This document shows positions 41,200 through 50,028 of a DNA stretch of 64,000 nt, piece by piece (positions within the stretch are counted from its first letter, which is position 1; each line of letters begins with the position of its first letter). The position numbers and the translations under genes were made by a program. Source of the DNA: CALXXL01 sp034926605 (GTDB taxonomy: Bacteria; Verrucomicrobiota; Lentisphaeria; Victivallales; Victivallaceae); NCBI GenBank assembly GCA_034926605.1, contig JAYFQV010000001.1, positions 1 through 64,000 on the forward strand, in the 5' to 3' direction. The notes beneath the pieces are model-generated. The model did no database searches. It was given only the letters and a program-made list of their open reading frames with translations, and had not been told where the DNA came from.

Positions 41200-43008
41200 C
41201 TATTGGTTTGCTCCTTTTTCATTTTCAAAATATTTCCGGATCTCGGACGGTTCGATTTTCCAAATCCGCAACTTCTTGGAGTCCGAATCGTTGTATCGGA
41301 GAAGCGGTTCTTCAAGATCGCCATGCGCAAAACGCGCTTCCGGCAGGCCCGGCAGCCGTTGCCCGGCAAGTTTATTGAAATAGCGCGGATAGGACAGCAG
41401 ATAGATCGTACCATCGTAAACCGCAAGATCCCGCAGTTCATCGTGCAGCGCCGCGGCGCCGACCGCCGGGTCCTTAGCGCTCACCACCACCGTCATCGGA
41501 GCCGGAAAATTCAGGTAATACAAGACCTCGCAGTTCGCTTCCGGCGCGTACATTATCACGCGCTCGTCAAGAACCCGATCCAGCTCACCACGCAATTGAT
41601 ACAAAAACGGCCGGGTGGTGCGGAACGCATCGGTGGCCGGAACCACCGCCGAAATCGCAGTAATCGACGCAATGGCGCAAACCAGAAGCGGAGCGCAGAA
41701 TTTGTCGGGCAGCCCAAATCGCGCCGACAGACTTGCGCGACCACGCTCGTCCCATACCAGCACCGCCAACATTATCAGCCCCGCCGCCGGAACCGACAGC
41801 AACAGCGCCACCGGCGGCTCGAATCCGAACAGCCTCGGCCACAGCGACCACCCCAGCAGACTCAACACCGCCAGCGACGCCGCGACAGTGCCGACAAGGC
41901 GTATTGCGCTACAAATCAAAGTCATCCATTTCTGCCGACAGCCGCACACCATCAGCCAGCGGGCGGTAAGCATCAACGCAAACGGCGCAATCGGCAGAAT
42001 GTAATACCAGCGGCGGGACTCCGACGCTGTAAACGCCGCAAAAATCAGCACCACCGTAAGCACCAGTCCGCGTTCGACGGCGGACAGCGTTTTCCAGCGC
42101 AAGACACTCCACCCCAGCGCCAGCACAAAGAACGGCGACCACGGCAGCAGCAACCGCGGCAGTTCATAGGTGTATATGAATAATCCGCCCTCATGGTCAA
42201 ACGCGGCAAATGCGCGCACGATATTCTCCCGCCATACCAGTTCCAGCGCCGAAAGCTGGCCGGACGGCCACATACACCCTTGCGCCAGCGGACGGGTGTT
42301 GACAAAATATAATATTCCAAAGAACGCACCGGCTCCTATCGCCAGCGCCGGCAACTGCCGCCAATTCAACTGGCGGAATATCGCCTCCCTGCCGCCGGTT
42401 AGCGTAAACGCCCCCGCCGCCAGCAGCGGCACGACCACCGCCGGCAGTCCCTTGAACAAGGCGCCTATGAAGATAATCAGATAAAACAGCAGATAGTGCC
42501 GGAAACCGGCATGGTCGCGACAATGCAGAAACCACACCACCGCCAGCAGTATCACCGCGGTATTCTCGATATCTGCCTCGGCACTGCGGCTCCACCACAG
42601 AAACCCGTAACACGAAATCAGCAGCCAGCCGCCGAGAATGCCCTCCGCCTGACCGAACAATTTTCTGCCCAGACGCACCATCGCCCATACCGCCACCAGC
42701 GCAAACAGCGCCGACGGCAAACGAAGCACCCATTCATCAAGACCGCCGAACAGCCGGGCTGAACCATAGATAAGCCAGTAGCTGAGAATGGGTTTATCGA
42801 AATAGACGACACCGTTGAGGCAGGGGTGAAAAATATCGCCGTTGGTCAGCATCTCACGCACCGCCTCGGCCCAGCGGTTTTCACTGCCGAACAGCGCCCG
42901 GGTACCGGAAAACATGAACACCGCGGCTATGGAAACCAGATACAGCAAAGCCTCCGCACCGAAACGCGGACGATTGTCTTCGGCACTGCTGAAGTTGGAA
43001 AAGCCCAT
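41200..43008 (-). CDS. arnT: Lipid A 4-amino-4-deoxy-L-arabinose transferase-like (GT83)
   Basis: A 602-aa polytopic GT-C enzyme that moves aminoarabinose from undecaprenyl phosphate to lipid A on the periplasmic side. It has about twelve helices. The first loop has GSENRWAEAVREML, and then FDKPILSYWLIYGS, the acidic and cationic positions typical of ArnT/PMT enzymes, and RSAEADIENTA in a later loop. A soluble C-terminal domain (about 470-602) is present. Position between arnB and arnC supports the Ara4N role and resistance to cationic peptides such as polymyxin. Confidence 0.85.
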   Translation of the reverse strand: MGFSNFSSAEDNRPRFGAEALLYLVSIAAVFMFSGTRALFGSENRWAEAVREMLTNGDIFHPCLNGVVYFDKPILSYWLIYGSARLFGGLDEWVLRLPSALFALVAVWAMVRLGRKLFGQAEGILGGWLLISCYGFLWWSRSAEADIENTAVILLAVVWFLHCRDHAGFRHYLLFYLIIFIGALFKGLPAVVVPLLAAGAFTLTGGREAIFRQLNWRQLPALAIGAGAFFGILYFVNTRPLAQGCMWPSGQLSALELVWRENIVRAFAAFDHEGGLFIYTYELPRLLLPWSPFFVLALGWSVLRWKTLSAVERGLVLTVVLIFAAFTASESRRWYYILPIAPFALMLTARWLMVCGCRQKWMTLICSAIRLVGTVAASLAVLSLLGWSLWPRLFGFEPPVALLLSVPAAGLIMLAVLVWDERGRASLSARFGLPDKFCAPLLVCAIASITAISAVVPATDAFRTTRPFLYQLRGELDRVLDERVIMYAPEANCEVLYYLNFPAPMTVVVSAKDPAVGAAALHDELRDLAVYDGTIYLLSYPRYFNKLAGQRLPGLPEARFAHGDLEEPLLRYNDSDSKKLRIWKIEPSEIRKYFENEKGANQ

Positions 43009-43011
43009 TTG

Positions 43012-44151
43012 CTAAGTCAGAACCTCTTTTATCGCCTCAACCACGTCATGCACGTCGTCCCCGGTCATATCCGGGAACAGCGGCAGCGAGCAGATGCGGT
43101 CGGAGTTGAACTCGGTGGCCGGCAACATGCCGGGACGGAAATTCATGGTCTCGCGGTAAAATTTCTGGAGGTGGGCACAGCGGAAATGCAAACCGGTGCC
43201 GATGTTGCGCTCCTTCATCTTTTTCATGAACTCATCACGCCCGACCCGATCCGAAAGTACCCTGACGATGAACAAATGCCAGGCATGTTCGAACTCGTAG
43301 CCGGTGGGATCAGCAAGCGGAGCAACCTCATCGACGTCCTTGAGCAATTCGCGGTAAAGCATGGCCAGTTCGCGCCGTTTGGCGTTGATTGCGTCTATGC
43401 GGGCAAGCTGGCTGACTCCGAGCGCGGCCGACATATCGGTCAGGTTGTACTTGAAACCGGGATAGAATACCTCGGCCTGCGGCGCGCGGCCGCGATTCTC
43501 ACGATCGAACGCGTCAACCACGATGCCGTGGAACTTCCAGCGCCGGAAATCGGCGATAAGTTTTTCATCGTCCGAAACCACCATGCCGCCTTCGCCGGTG
43601 GTTATGTTCTTGATGGCGTGGAACGATAAGAGCGCCGTCCCCTCGCTGCCGACCCGGCGGCCTTTGTAAGAGGCGCCGAGCGCGTGCGCGGCGTCCTCCA
43701 CCACCGGGATGCCGTTGGCCACCCGGCGGATGCCGTCGATATCGAACGGGGCTCCGGCGTAGTGCACCGGAACGATCAATTTGGTTCGCGGAGTGATGCA
43801 GGCGGCCACCGACTCGGGGGTGACCATCAAGGTATCGCGGTCGATCTCGGCAAACACCGGTGTGGCCCCGGCCAGAACGGCCATGTTCACCATCGATACC
43901 CAGGTCAGCGAAGACGTGATCACCTCGTCGCCCGGCTTGAGATCCATTATCTTTGTCAGCAGATGCATCGCGGCAGTTTCGCTGGCCAGCGCCACCGCCG
44001 CCCGGTTGCCGGTATATTCGCAGACCTTCTGTTCGAAATCGACATTCAGGGGGCCGTTGGTCAACCAGCCGGAACGCAGAACCTTGACCACCGCGGCTAC
44101 GTCATCGTCATTTACGCACGGCCGGGTGAACGGCAGAAATTCTTTACGCAT
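43012..44151 (-). CDS. arnB: UDP-4-amino-4-deoxy-L-arabinose aminotransferase-like
   Basis: A 379-aa PLP sugar aminotransferase of the DegT/DnrJ/EryC1/StrS family. Seen: FLPFTRPCVNDDD, SGWLTNGPLNVDFEQ, SLTWVSMVNMAVLAGATPVFAEID, VVEDAAHALG, the PLP lysine in SFHAIKNITTGEGGMV, and GFKYNLTDMSAALG. The sequence order and the arnT/arnC neighbours fit ArnB, which makes UDP-Ara4N. A promoter lies upstream (44185-44212), so this is the operon's first gene. Confidence 0.88.
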   Translation of the reverse strand: MRKEFLPFTRPCVNDDDVAAVVKVLRSGWLTNGPLNVDFEQKVCEYTGNRAAVALASETAAMHLLTKIMDLKPGDEVITSSLTWVSMVNMAVLAGATPVFAEIDRDTLMVTPESVAACITPRTKLIVPVHYAGAPFDIDGIRRVANGIPVVEDAAHALGASYKGRRVGSEGTALLSFHAIKNITTGEGGMVVSDDEKLIADFRRWKFHGIVVDAFDRENRGRAPQAEVFYPGFKYNLTDMSAALGVSQLARIDAINAKRRELAMLYRELLKDVDEVAPLADPTGYEFEHAWHLFIVRVLSDRVGRDEFMKKMKERNIGTGLHFRCAHLQKFYRETMNFRPGMLPATEFNSDRICSLPLFPDMTGDDVHDVVEAIKEVLT

Positions 44152-44184
44152 AATGTTCCCTTAGCTTTTTACTGTAAGGAAAAT

Positions 44185-44212
44185 AAAATAGCACCTTTTC
44201 ACAAAAAAGCAA
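44185..44212 (-). promoter_or_regulatory. Promoter of arnB-arnT-arnC-holA
   Basis: Minus strand: -35 TTGCTT (44207-44212), 16-bp spacer, -10 TATTTT (44185-44190). No PhoP or PmrA box was recognised. Confidence 0.6.
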
Positions 44213-44216
44213 TGCT

Positions 44217-44990
44217 TCAGGCCAACACGCGTTTCAGAAACGCAGCGGCCAGCTCCGGCCATATCACGGCGGAAAAGCCTTCGGCCAGGTTGATGCCGTG
44301 ATGCCCTTCCGGAAACACATGCATCTCCAGCGGACGGCCATGCCGTTTCATCGCCTCGGCAAACACCAGTGCGTTTTCCAGCGGAACCACCTTGTCTTCC
44401 GCGGTATGCCACATAAACGCCGGCGGAGTGTTCTCATCCACCCGGTTTTCCAGACTGAGATATTTGCACTGCTCCGGATTTCCGCCGGTGAGATGCCGGA
44501 ACGAGTCAGGCTGAAGTTCGGCGGAGATGACCGCGTAGCACAACACCATCGCGTCAGGGCGCGGGTTCATCGCGTCGGCGGCGTCGTTGGCAACCACTTC
44601 GATCGCGTCGGCCAGCGTGCCGGTGGAGGCGGCCAAATGGCCTCCGGCGGAGAACCCCATCACCGCCACCTTGTCCGGAATAATGCCGCCGCGTTCGCCG
44701 ATCAACCGCATCATTTGTACGGCGCGAAGCGCGTCAAGCTGCGGATCGGGATAGAAGCGCGGATCACGGCGGTAATGCAGCACCGCCGGCTGAAACCCCA
44801 GCTCCATGAATCTTTCGGCCACCGGACGCCCTTCGAACTCAGAAATGTTCAAATAGCCGCCGCCTGGAATCACCAACAGCCCCGGACGCGGTTCGGAACC
44901 GGCCGGAGGATAAATCTCCAGAAACGGCTCAAAATCGCCGTTGGCGACACGGTTCCTTTCCCAAAGCGGAATTCGCTGCGACTCGATCAT
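44217..44990 (-). CDS. Alpha/beta hydrolase (acetyl-esterase / BD-FAE-like)
   Basis: A 257-aa cytoplasmic esterase of the type often linked to acetyl-xylan or carbohydrate deacetylation. The oxyanion hole VIPGGGYLNIS, nucleophile elbow VMGFSAGGHLA, acid in WHTAEDKVVPLE and histidine in GHHGIN are all present and well ordered. It lies 1 bp after the lipoprotein gene, the end of a three-gene operon. No signal peptide. The substrate is inferred from family only. Confidence 0.85.
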   Translation of the reverse strand: MIESQRIPLWERNRVANGDFEPFLEIYPPAGSEPRPGLLVIPGGGYLNISEFEGRPVAERFMELGFQPAVLHYRRDPRFYPDPQLDALRAVQMMRLIGERGGIIPDKVAVMGFSAGGHLAASTGTLADAIEVVANDAADAMNPRPDAMVLCYAVISAELQPDSFRHLTGGNPEQCKYLSLENRVDENTPPAFMWHTAEDKVVPLENALVFAEAMKRHGRPLEMHVFPEGHHGINLAEGFSAVIWPELAAAFLKRVLA

Positions 44991-44991
44991 A

Positions 44992-45462
44992 TCAGTTCAG
45001 CCAAACCAGCGATTCGAGCAGTTTTGCGGGAATCCACAAGGCCACCGTCAACGGGCCCGGAATACGGGTACGGTTCATTACCACCGTAACCTGGATATAT
45101 TCTGCGTTCGGCTTGCCGTTATCAGTCTGATCGGCGCGAACATAATAGGTAAGTGAACTGTTTTTAAGCAGCTTATCGTCGATCTGGTTGAATTTCCCAG
45201 CTAACACAACAAAGCTCATCACATATTGATTTTCCTGCTGAGAAACATATACGATGCGGCCATTGTTGTTGCGGACATATTCCTCTATGGCCGATTTCGC
45301 CTTGTCAAGATCCCGGACATCGAAATAATACTCGGCCTGGGCACCCCATTCGCCGATTTCGACTTTCTGACTCGGCTCAACGGTGGGAGCGTTTGAGTTG
45401 TAACTGCGGCAGCCTGTTGCGATAAATGCCGTCGCGATCACGGGAAGCAACCATTTCTTCAT
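44992..45462 (-). CDS. Small lipoprotein with DUF4349-like core
   Basis: A 156-aa lipoprotein: MKKWLLPVIATAFIATGC with lipobox ATGC. The mature part (AEYYFDVRDLDKAKSAIEEYVRNN, then GRIVYVSQQENQY) is laid out like the first half of a DUF4349 domain: a beta strand, a helix with a conserved Ala/Ile run, a GRIVYVS strand and a further strand. The long helical coiled-coil half of DUF4349 is missing. Located between an acyltransferase-like gene and an esterase gene; function unknown. AAGGAGATATTGCT precedes the ATG. Confidence 0.65.
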   Translation of the reverse strand: MKKWLLPVIATAFIATGCRSYNSNAPTVEPSQKVEIGEWGAQAEYYFDVRDLDKAKSAIEEYVRNNNGRIVYVSQQENQYVMSFVVLAGKFNQIDDKLLKNSSLTYYVRADQTDNGKPNAEYIQVTVVMNRTRIPGPLTVALWIPAKLLESLVWLN

Positions 45463-45489
45463 AGCAATATCTCCTTAAAATACAAGATT

Positions 45490-46299
45490 TTAACGGCTCT
45501 GCCACGCGGCAAGCCGCGTCTCGATGAATTCGACGATTCTGCGATGCTCTTCCTTGCCGTTGCCTTCGACCTTGAACGGAGCTCCGAATTCAAACCAGAC
45601 ATCTTTGCTGCGGTCGATCGGGCCAAGGTCGCGCAGCCATTTGCCAGTCTGCACAAAATCGGTTTTCAGAGCCATCGGCACCACAAAAGCATCCGCGTGT
45701 TTGGCAAGTTTAACGCCGATGGTGTTGAACTCGTCGGGTTTGAACTCGGTGTTGCGGGTGTGCTGGGGAAACAGTATCACCGAACATCCGGCGTCCAGCG
45801 TGGCCTTGCCACCCGCCATAACCTGCTTGAAATCTTCCTTCGGATTGGTACGTCCCACCGGAATCGCCTTGTGGCTGCGCATGATATGGCCGAACAGCGG
45901 AACATGCAGCAGGGATTCCTTGATGACAAAGGTAAACTCAATGCGGCCGCGCAATATCGCGTGGAGCACCGCGGTTTCCAGAAGGCTCATGTGATTACCG
46001 ATAATCACCGCCGGACGGCCTTCAAGCTTGTCTATGTTGTCCAGCCCGCGCACATGTATGCGGCCGCCACAGCTTTCCACCAAGTCGATGTTCTTGGTCG
46101 AATAATGAACTTGGTTGGCCGCGTCGAGGCGCCCCTGTTTTGCACACCAGCCGGATTGGGCGAATATCAGGAAATTACACCAATAAAAATAAGCCCGGCT
46201 GTTGAGCAACAGCCGATCCATGAGCGCCCGGCGGCGCCCCGGCGGGGTGTCGTAACTGTCCTGACGGAAACGATATTCGGGAATGTTTTCGATATTCAT
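45490..46299 (-). CDS. PlsC-like acyltransferase with variant active site
   Basis: A 269-aa lysophospholipid acyltransferase-fold protein. It has the usual order: a first hydrophobic region, then the catalytic block GNHMSLLETAV, IRS-type strand MRSHKAIPVGR, FPQHTRNTEF and FVVPMALKTDF. Where PlsC has N-H-x4-D, this has N-H-x4-E, and FPEGT is replaced by FPQHT, so the substrate or chemistry may differ from 1-acylglycerol-3-phosphate acylation. The start MNIENIPEYR at 46299 is chosen because the longer frame enters the divergent promoter region. Heads an operon with the lipoprotein and esterase. Confidence 0.75.
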   Translation of the reverse strand: MNIENIPEYRFRQDSYDTPPGRRRALMDRLLLNSRAYFYWCNFLIFAQSGWCAKQGRLDAANQVHYSTKNIDLVESCGGRIHVRGLDNIDKLEGRPAVIIGNHMSLLETAVLHAILRGRIEFTFVIKESLLHVPLFGHIMRSHKAIPVGRTNPKEDFKQVMAGGKATLDAGCSVILFPQHTRNTEFKPDEFNTIGVKLAKHADAFVVPMALKTDFVQTGKWLRDLGPIDRSKDVWFEFGAPFKVEGNGKEEHRRIVEFIETRLAAWQSR

Positions 46300-46374
46300 A
46301 TAAGCAAATGTAGCACTCCCCCATTTTTTTTCAATCCCGGGCGGCCTTTTTTGATGGAAATTCGGTTCGGCAAC

Positions 46375-46402
46375 TTGAATATTGCGATATCGGCGGTATA
46401 TT
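46375..46402 (+). promoter_or_regulatory. Promoter of rpmE
   Basis: -35 TTGAAT (46375-46380), 16-bp spacer, -10 TATATT (46397-46402), about 56 nt before the ATG. Confidence 0.75.
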
Positions 46403-46457
46403 GTAGTTTCGAAGTCAGAAAAATACATAAAAATCATATATTCAAGGCAGGAAAAAA

Positions 46458-46682
46458 ATGAAAAAGAACATCCATCCCAATTACGGCGATGCCAAGGTGA
46501 TCTGTGCTTGCGGCGAAGTGTGGGAAGTTAAATCCACCCGTCCGGAAATCAAGGTCGGCATCTGCGCCAAGTGCCACCCGTTCTTCACCGGCAAACAGAA
46601 ATTTGTGGATACCGCAGGGCGCGTGGAGCGTTTCCGCCAGCGCTACGGCAAAGTCGGCAGCAGCAACAGTTCCGACAAGTAA
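46458..46682 (+). CDS. rpmE: 50S ribosomal protein L31, zinc-binding form
   Basis: A 74-aa ribosomal protein. N-terminal MKKNIHPNYGDAKVICACG, then VGICAKCHPFFTGKQKF with the CxxC-type zinc cysteines, identify the C+ (zinc-binding) L31. AGGCAGGAAAAAA precedes the ATG. It is followed by a terminator and then prfA, a common order in bacteria. Confidence 0.95.
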   Translation: MKKNIHPNYGDAKVICACGEVWEVKSTRPEIKVGICAKCHPFFTGKQKFVDTAGRVERFRQRYGKVGSSNSSDK

Positions 46683-46693
46683 GCAAGTCTGCA

Positions 46694-46730
46694 AAAGCCT
46701 GTCGCGCATCAGCGGCGGGCTTTTTTTTTA
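46694..46730 (+). terminator. Terminator of rpmE
   Basis: AAGCCTGTCGC-loop-GCGGCGGGCTT stem with a G-T pair, followed by a run of nine T residues. Confidence 0.8.
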
Positions 46731-46746
46731 ACCAGAGGCAAAGATC

Positions 46747-47838
46747 ATGACCCCAGAAGACATCGCGGATCCCATAAGCAGCCTCCGCGGCAAATTCAAG
46801 GAACTGGAAACCGCGCTGGCCGATCCCGGCATTTACGGCAAGGTTGCGGAGTTCAAACGGGTTTCGCGCGAACACCGCCGGCTGGAAACGCTGTTCGGCA
46901 ACTACGACGGCTGGATCGCCGCCATCGCCTCTCTCGATGAAAACCGTGAGATGCTCTCCGGCGAAGAAGACCCGGATATGCGCGAGATGATCGAGACCGA
47001 CATCGCGTCCCTGGAAAAAAACATTGAAATTTACGAGCGAGACATCAGACTGGCTCTGCTGCCTCCGGACCCGAACGACGATAAGAACATCATCGTGGAA
47101 ATCCATCCGGCGGCCGGCGGCGAGGAAGCCTCTCTGTTCACCGCCGAAATGCTCAGGCTTTATCTGCGCTACGCCGAACAGCGCGGCTGGAAAACCGAAA
47201 TTCTCGACCAGACCGACAGCGATCTGGGCGGCGTAAAAACCGTCTCCGTCTCATTTGCCGGAGAAGCGGTTTATTCCCGTATGAAATATGAATCCGGCGT
47301 CCACCGGGTACAGCGCATCCCGGTCACCGAGGCGTCCGGTCGCATCCACACCTCAACCGTTACCGTTTCGGTTCTCCCGGAGGCGGAAGAGGTTGAGCTG
47401 GACATCAAGCCGGAAGAACTGCGCTTCGACGTTTTCCGCTCATCCGGCCCCGGCGGACAGTGCGTCAACACCACCGACTCCGCCGTGCGCGTCACCCATA
47501 TCCCGACCGGCATCGCGGTGGCCAGCCAGCAGGAGAAAAGCCAGCATCGCAACAAGGAAATCGCGCTGCGGATCCTTTACGCGCGGCTGCTGGAGGCAAA
47601 ACAGAACGAGGAAGCGAAAAAGCAGGCCGCCGATAAGCGCTCTCAGGTAGGTACCGGCGACCGCTCGGAACGCATTCGCACCTACAATTTCCCCCAGAAC
47701 CGGGTTACCGACCATCGCTTCAACGTAACCAGCTACGCGCTTACCATAATCATGGAAGGCGACCTCGACCTGCTTTTGGAGCCGATCATTGCGATCGATT
47801 GCGAACGCAAGCTCGAAGCCCTCAACGCAAACGCCTGA
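46747..47838 (+). CDS. prfA: Peptide chain release factor 1
   Basis: A 363-aa class I release factor for UAA and UAG stop codons. The helical N-terminal domain is followed by the recognition motif region RIPVTEASGRIHTS (PVT tripeptide, RF1 type), SSGPGGQCVNTTDS with the catalytic GGQ, and the conserved ERIRTYNFPQNRVTDHR. Length and motifs are standard. The start follows AGAGGCAAAGATC. Convergent with the exonuclease gene downstream. Confidence 0.96.
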   Translation: MTPEDIADPISSLRGKFKELETALADPGIYGKVAEFKRVSREHRRLETLFGNYDGWIAAIASLDENREMLSGEEDPDMREMIETDIASLEKNIEIYERDIRLALLPPDPNDDKNIIVEIHPAAGGEEASLFTAEMLRLYLRYAEQRGWKTEILDQTDSDLGGVKTVSVSFAGEAVYSRMKYESGVHRVQRIPVTEASGRIHTSTVTVSVLPEAEEVELDIKPEELRFDVFRSSGPGGQCVNTTDSAVRVTHIPTGIAVASQQEKSQHRNKEIALRILYARLLEAKQNEEAKKQAADKRSQVGTGDRSERIRTYNFPQNRVTDHRFNVTSYALTIIMEGDLDLLLEPIIAIDCERKLEALNANA

Positions 47839-47872
47839 TCCGTAATGTCCGGACAACCCGGAGCAAAAGCAT

Positions 47873-48670
47873 TTATTCCTGCGGTGCGCGTTCCGGAAAC
47901 TTACCGCACAACGCGTCAAGCGCCACCTGTTTCACATCGTCCGGGAAATCGCCCTTGACGACCCACTTCAGGAACCCGGGCTCATCGGCGGCTATTTCTC
48001 GCAACGGACGGCCCTTGTAGCGGCCGAAATTGACCACCGGCACGCCGGCGCCGTCGAACTTGAAGCGCCGGTTGGCGTCGATGGCGTCGGGATCGCGGTT
48101 GTCGCAGAATTCATGAAGCAAATCAAGATCACGCGGAATTTCCGGATATCTGGCAAGTTCTCCCGCGAACACCTCCAAGGTGGCGGCGGTATCGGCGGCG
48201 GCGCTGTGCGCGTCATCGAGGTCCTTGCCGCAGAAAAACTTATAGGCCCCGGTCAGTGTGCGCGGAAACATCTTGACGAAAATCGCGAAAGCATCCACCA
48301 CCCGGCGGTTTTCCAGCGAAAATGCCATCCCGGCGCGTTTGAACTCCTCGCACAAAAGCGGAATGTCGTATCCGGTGATGTTGTAACCGGCCAGATCGCA
48401 GTCATCCAGATAACGCATCAGGCCGCCTGCGATCTGGGTGAACGTCGGCGCGGCCGCCACGTCGGCGTCGGTTATATGGTGTACCGCGGTGGCTCCGGGC
48501 GGAATCGGAATGGTCGGATTCACCCGCCGCGAATAGGGTTGTTCGCATTCGCCGCCCGGCAGAACCTTCACGGTGGAAATCTCCACGATACGGTCGCGCA
48601 GCGGGTCGACTCCGGTCGCCTCAAGGTCAAAAAACACCAGCGGCCGTTTCAGATTCAATTCTTCGAGCAT
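47873..48670 (-). CDS. DEDDh 3'-5' exonuclease (DnaQ-like)
   Basis: A 265-aa exonuclease. DEDD core: FFDLEATGVDP (D/E of Exo I), GYNITGYDIPLL (Exo II) and DAHSAAADTAAT (Exo III, H...D). A C-terminal part of about 70 residues (VVNFGRYKGRPLREIAADEPGFLKWV) is found in many stand-alone DnaQ-like proteins of the exonuclease X type. It could proofread, act in repair, or be an RNase T-like enzyme; it is not the full PolC epsilon. Start by GAGGTAAGAC; divergent from the SGNH gene. Confidence 0.87.
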   Translation of the reverse strand: MLEELNLKRPLVFFDLEATGVDPLRDRIVEISTVKVLPGGECEQPYSRRVNPTIPIPPGATAVHHITDADVAAAPTFTQIAGGLMRYLDDCDLAGYNITGYDIPLLCEEFKRAGMAFSLENRRVVDAFAIFVKMFPRTLTGAYKFFCGKDLDDAHSAAADTAATLEVFAGELARYPEIPRDLDLLHEFCDNRDPDAIDANRRFKFDGAGVPVVNFGRYKGRPLREIAADEPGFLKWVVKGDFPDDVKQVALDALCGKFPERAPQE

Positions 48671-48727
48671 GTCTTACCTCTTTTTGTTTAATCTACCATG
48701 CAAAGCGTTTTTTCACAAGCCGGCGAC

Positions 48728-48756
48728 TTGAAAAAAACGTCTTAACGACCTATATT
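48728..48756 (+). promoter_or_regulatory. Promoter of the SGNH hydrolase gene
   Basis: -35 TTGAAA (48728-48733), 17-bp spacer, -10 TATATT (48751-48756): near-consensus, 23 nt before the ATG. Confidence 0.85.
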
Positions 48757-48778
48757 GATTGAAACCCAAGGAGTCACT

Positions 48779-49969
48779 ATGAAAAAATTGTTCCTTTTCG
48801 CGGCACTTGCCGCCGTCGGCGGCGCCGCCGTCGGTGCCGAGCCAAAGATTCTGGATGTCGACAAATACCTCGCCGGAAAAACCGCCGACGAGAACAATAT
48901 CATCTGGAGTGTTCCGGGTGAAGGCACCCCGTTCAAGCTGGTCGGCTTTTACTGGCCCAAAGAGGCCGACAAGCAGTACAACCGGCTGCCGTGGAATCCC
49001 CAGCAGAACATCCCCGGTCCGGTGCTCTGGCTCGGCAAGCACACCGCCGGTGGCCAGATACGTTTCCGCACCGACTCTCCCAGGGTGCTGCTCCGCGCCA
49101 CCGTATCCAACTACGGGCTCATGCCCCATATGGCGCAGACCGGCAGCAGCGGGTTCGATCTCTATGTTGCCAACGCCGACGGCCATTACAGTTTCGTCAA
49201 CTCCTCCGCCCACGCGATCGGCGAAGCCACTTTCAGCAAGGAAATGTTCAATCATGCCGGCAAGAAGGGCGAAATGCATGATTTTATAATCCATTTCCCG
49301 CTTTATGACGGAGTGGAAAAGGTCGAGATCGGTCTGCAGGCCGGCTCAAAAATGGAGAAGCCAAAACCGTTCGCCGACCCGCGCCCGATCGTGGTCTACG
49401 GCACCAGTATCACGCAAGGCGGATGCGCCTCGCGTCCCGGCATGGTATTCACCAACATTCTGAGCCGCCGCATGAACCGTGAGTTCCTCAACTACGGATT
49501 CTCCGGCAACGGCAAGGGGGAACCCGAGATGGCCGAACTGCTCGCCACCATCAAGGATCCGGCGATGTACATTATCGACTACGAGGCCAACGAAGCCGGC
49601 AAAATGGCCGAAACGCTGACTCCGTTCATCGACATTCTGCGCAAAGCCCACCCCGACACCCCGATAGTCATCATGACGCGCATCCGCTTCCCCGAGGAAG
49701 CCATCTTCGAGACGGACACCGCGGTAGATCCTCGTCCCGGTGCGGCCGGCACCCGTTTCAAACTTCAGAAAGACGAGTACGAACGCCGCAAGGCCGAAGG
49801 CGACAAGCACATCTACTTCATCGACGGCGGCAAGCTGATGGGCGATGAGGACTACGCCGAAGGCATGGTTGACTGCTGGCACCCGACAGACCTAGGATTC
49901 CACCGCATGGCAGCCAATCTGGAGCCGCAGTTGGAAGAGATTATTGCAAAAGAAAAAGCGGAAGAGTAA
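48779..49969 (+). CDS. Secreted SGNH/GDSL hydrolase
   Basis: A 396-aa exported esterase. The signal peptide MKKLFLFAALAAVGGAAVGA is followed by an N-terminal beta-sandwich-like domain (about 30-200). Then the SGNH domain: block I IVVYGTSITQGG with the catalytic serine, block II GFSGNGKG, block III around YEANEAGKM, and the Asp/His dyad DCWHPTDLG. This two-domain layout recalls SGNH_hydro_3/carbohydrate-esterase proteins that remove acetyl groups from glycans. It has its own promoter and terminator. Alternative start 24 nt earlier is rejected for lack of a binding site; AAGGAGTCACT is used. Confidence 0.87.
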   Translation: MKKLFLFAALAAVGGAAVGAEPKILDVDKYLAGKTADENNIIWSVPGEGTPFKLVGFYWPKEADKQYNRLPWNPQQNIPGPVLWLGKHTAGGQIRFRTDSPRVLLRATVSNYGLMPHMAQTGSSGFDLYVANADGHYSFVNSSAHAIGEATFSKEMFNHAGKKGEMHDFIIHFPLYDGVEKVEIGLQAGSKMEKPKPFADPRPIVVYGTSITQGGCASRPGMVFTNILSRRMNREFLNYGFSGNGKGEPEMAELLATIKDPAMYIIDYEANEAGKMAETLTPFIDILRKAHPDTPIVIMTRIRFPEEAIFETDTAVDPRPGAAGTRFKLQKDEYERRKAEGDKHIYFIDGGKLMGDEDYAEGMVDCWHPTDLGFHRMAANLEPQLEEIIAKEKAEE

Positions 49970-49991
49970 TCTCTACCCTCCCGCTTTGCGG

Positions 49992-50028
49992 ACGCCCGCG
50001 CCGGTTATTCGGTGACGGGCGTTTCTTT
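49992..50028 (+). terminator. Terminator of the SGNH gene, overlapping the array's last gene
   Basis: ACGCCCG (49992-49998) pairs with CGGGCGT (50016-50022), followed by TTCTTTTT on the plus strand. It overlaps the 3' end of the leftward gene ending at 50005. Confidence 0.65.
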
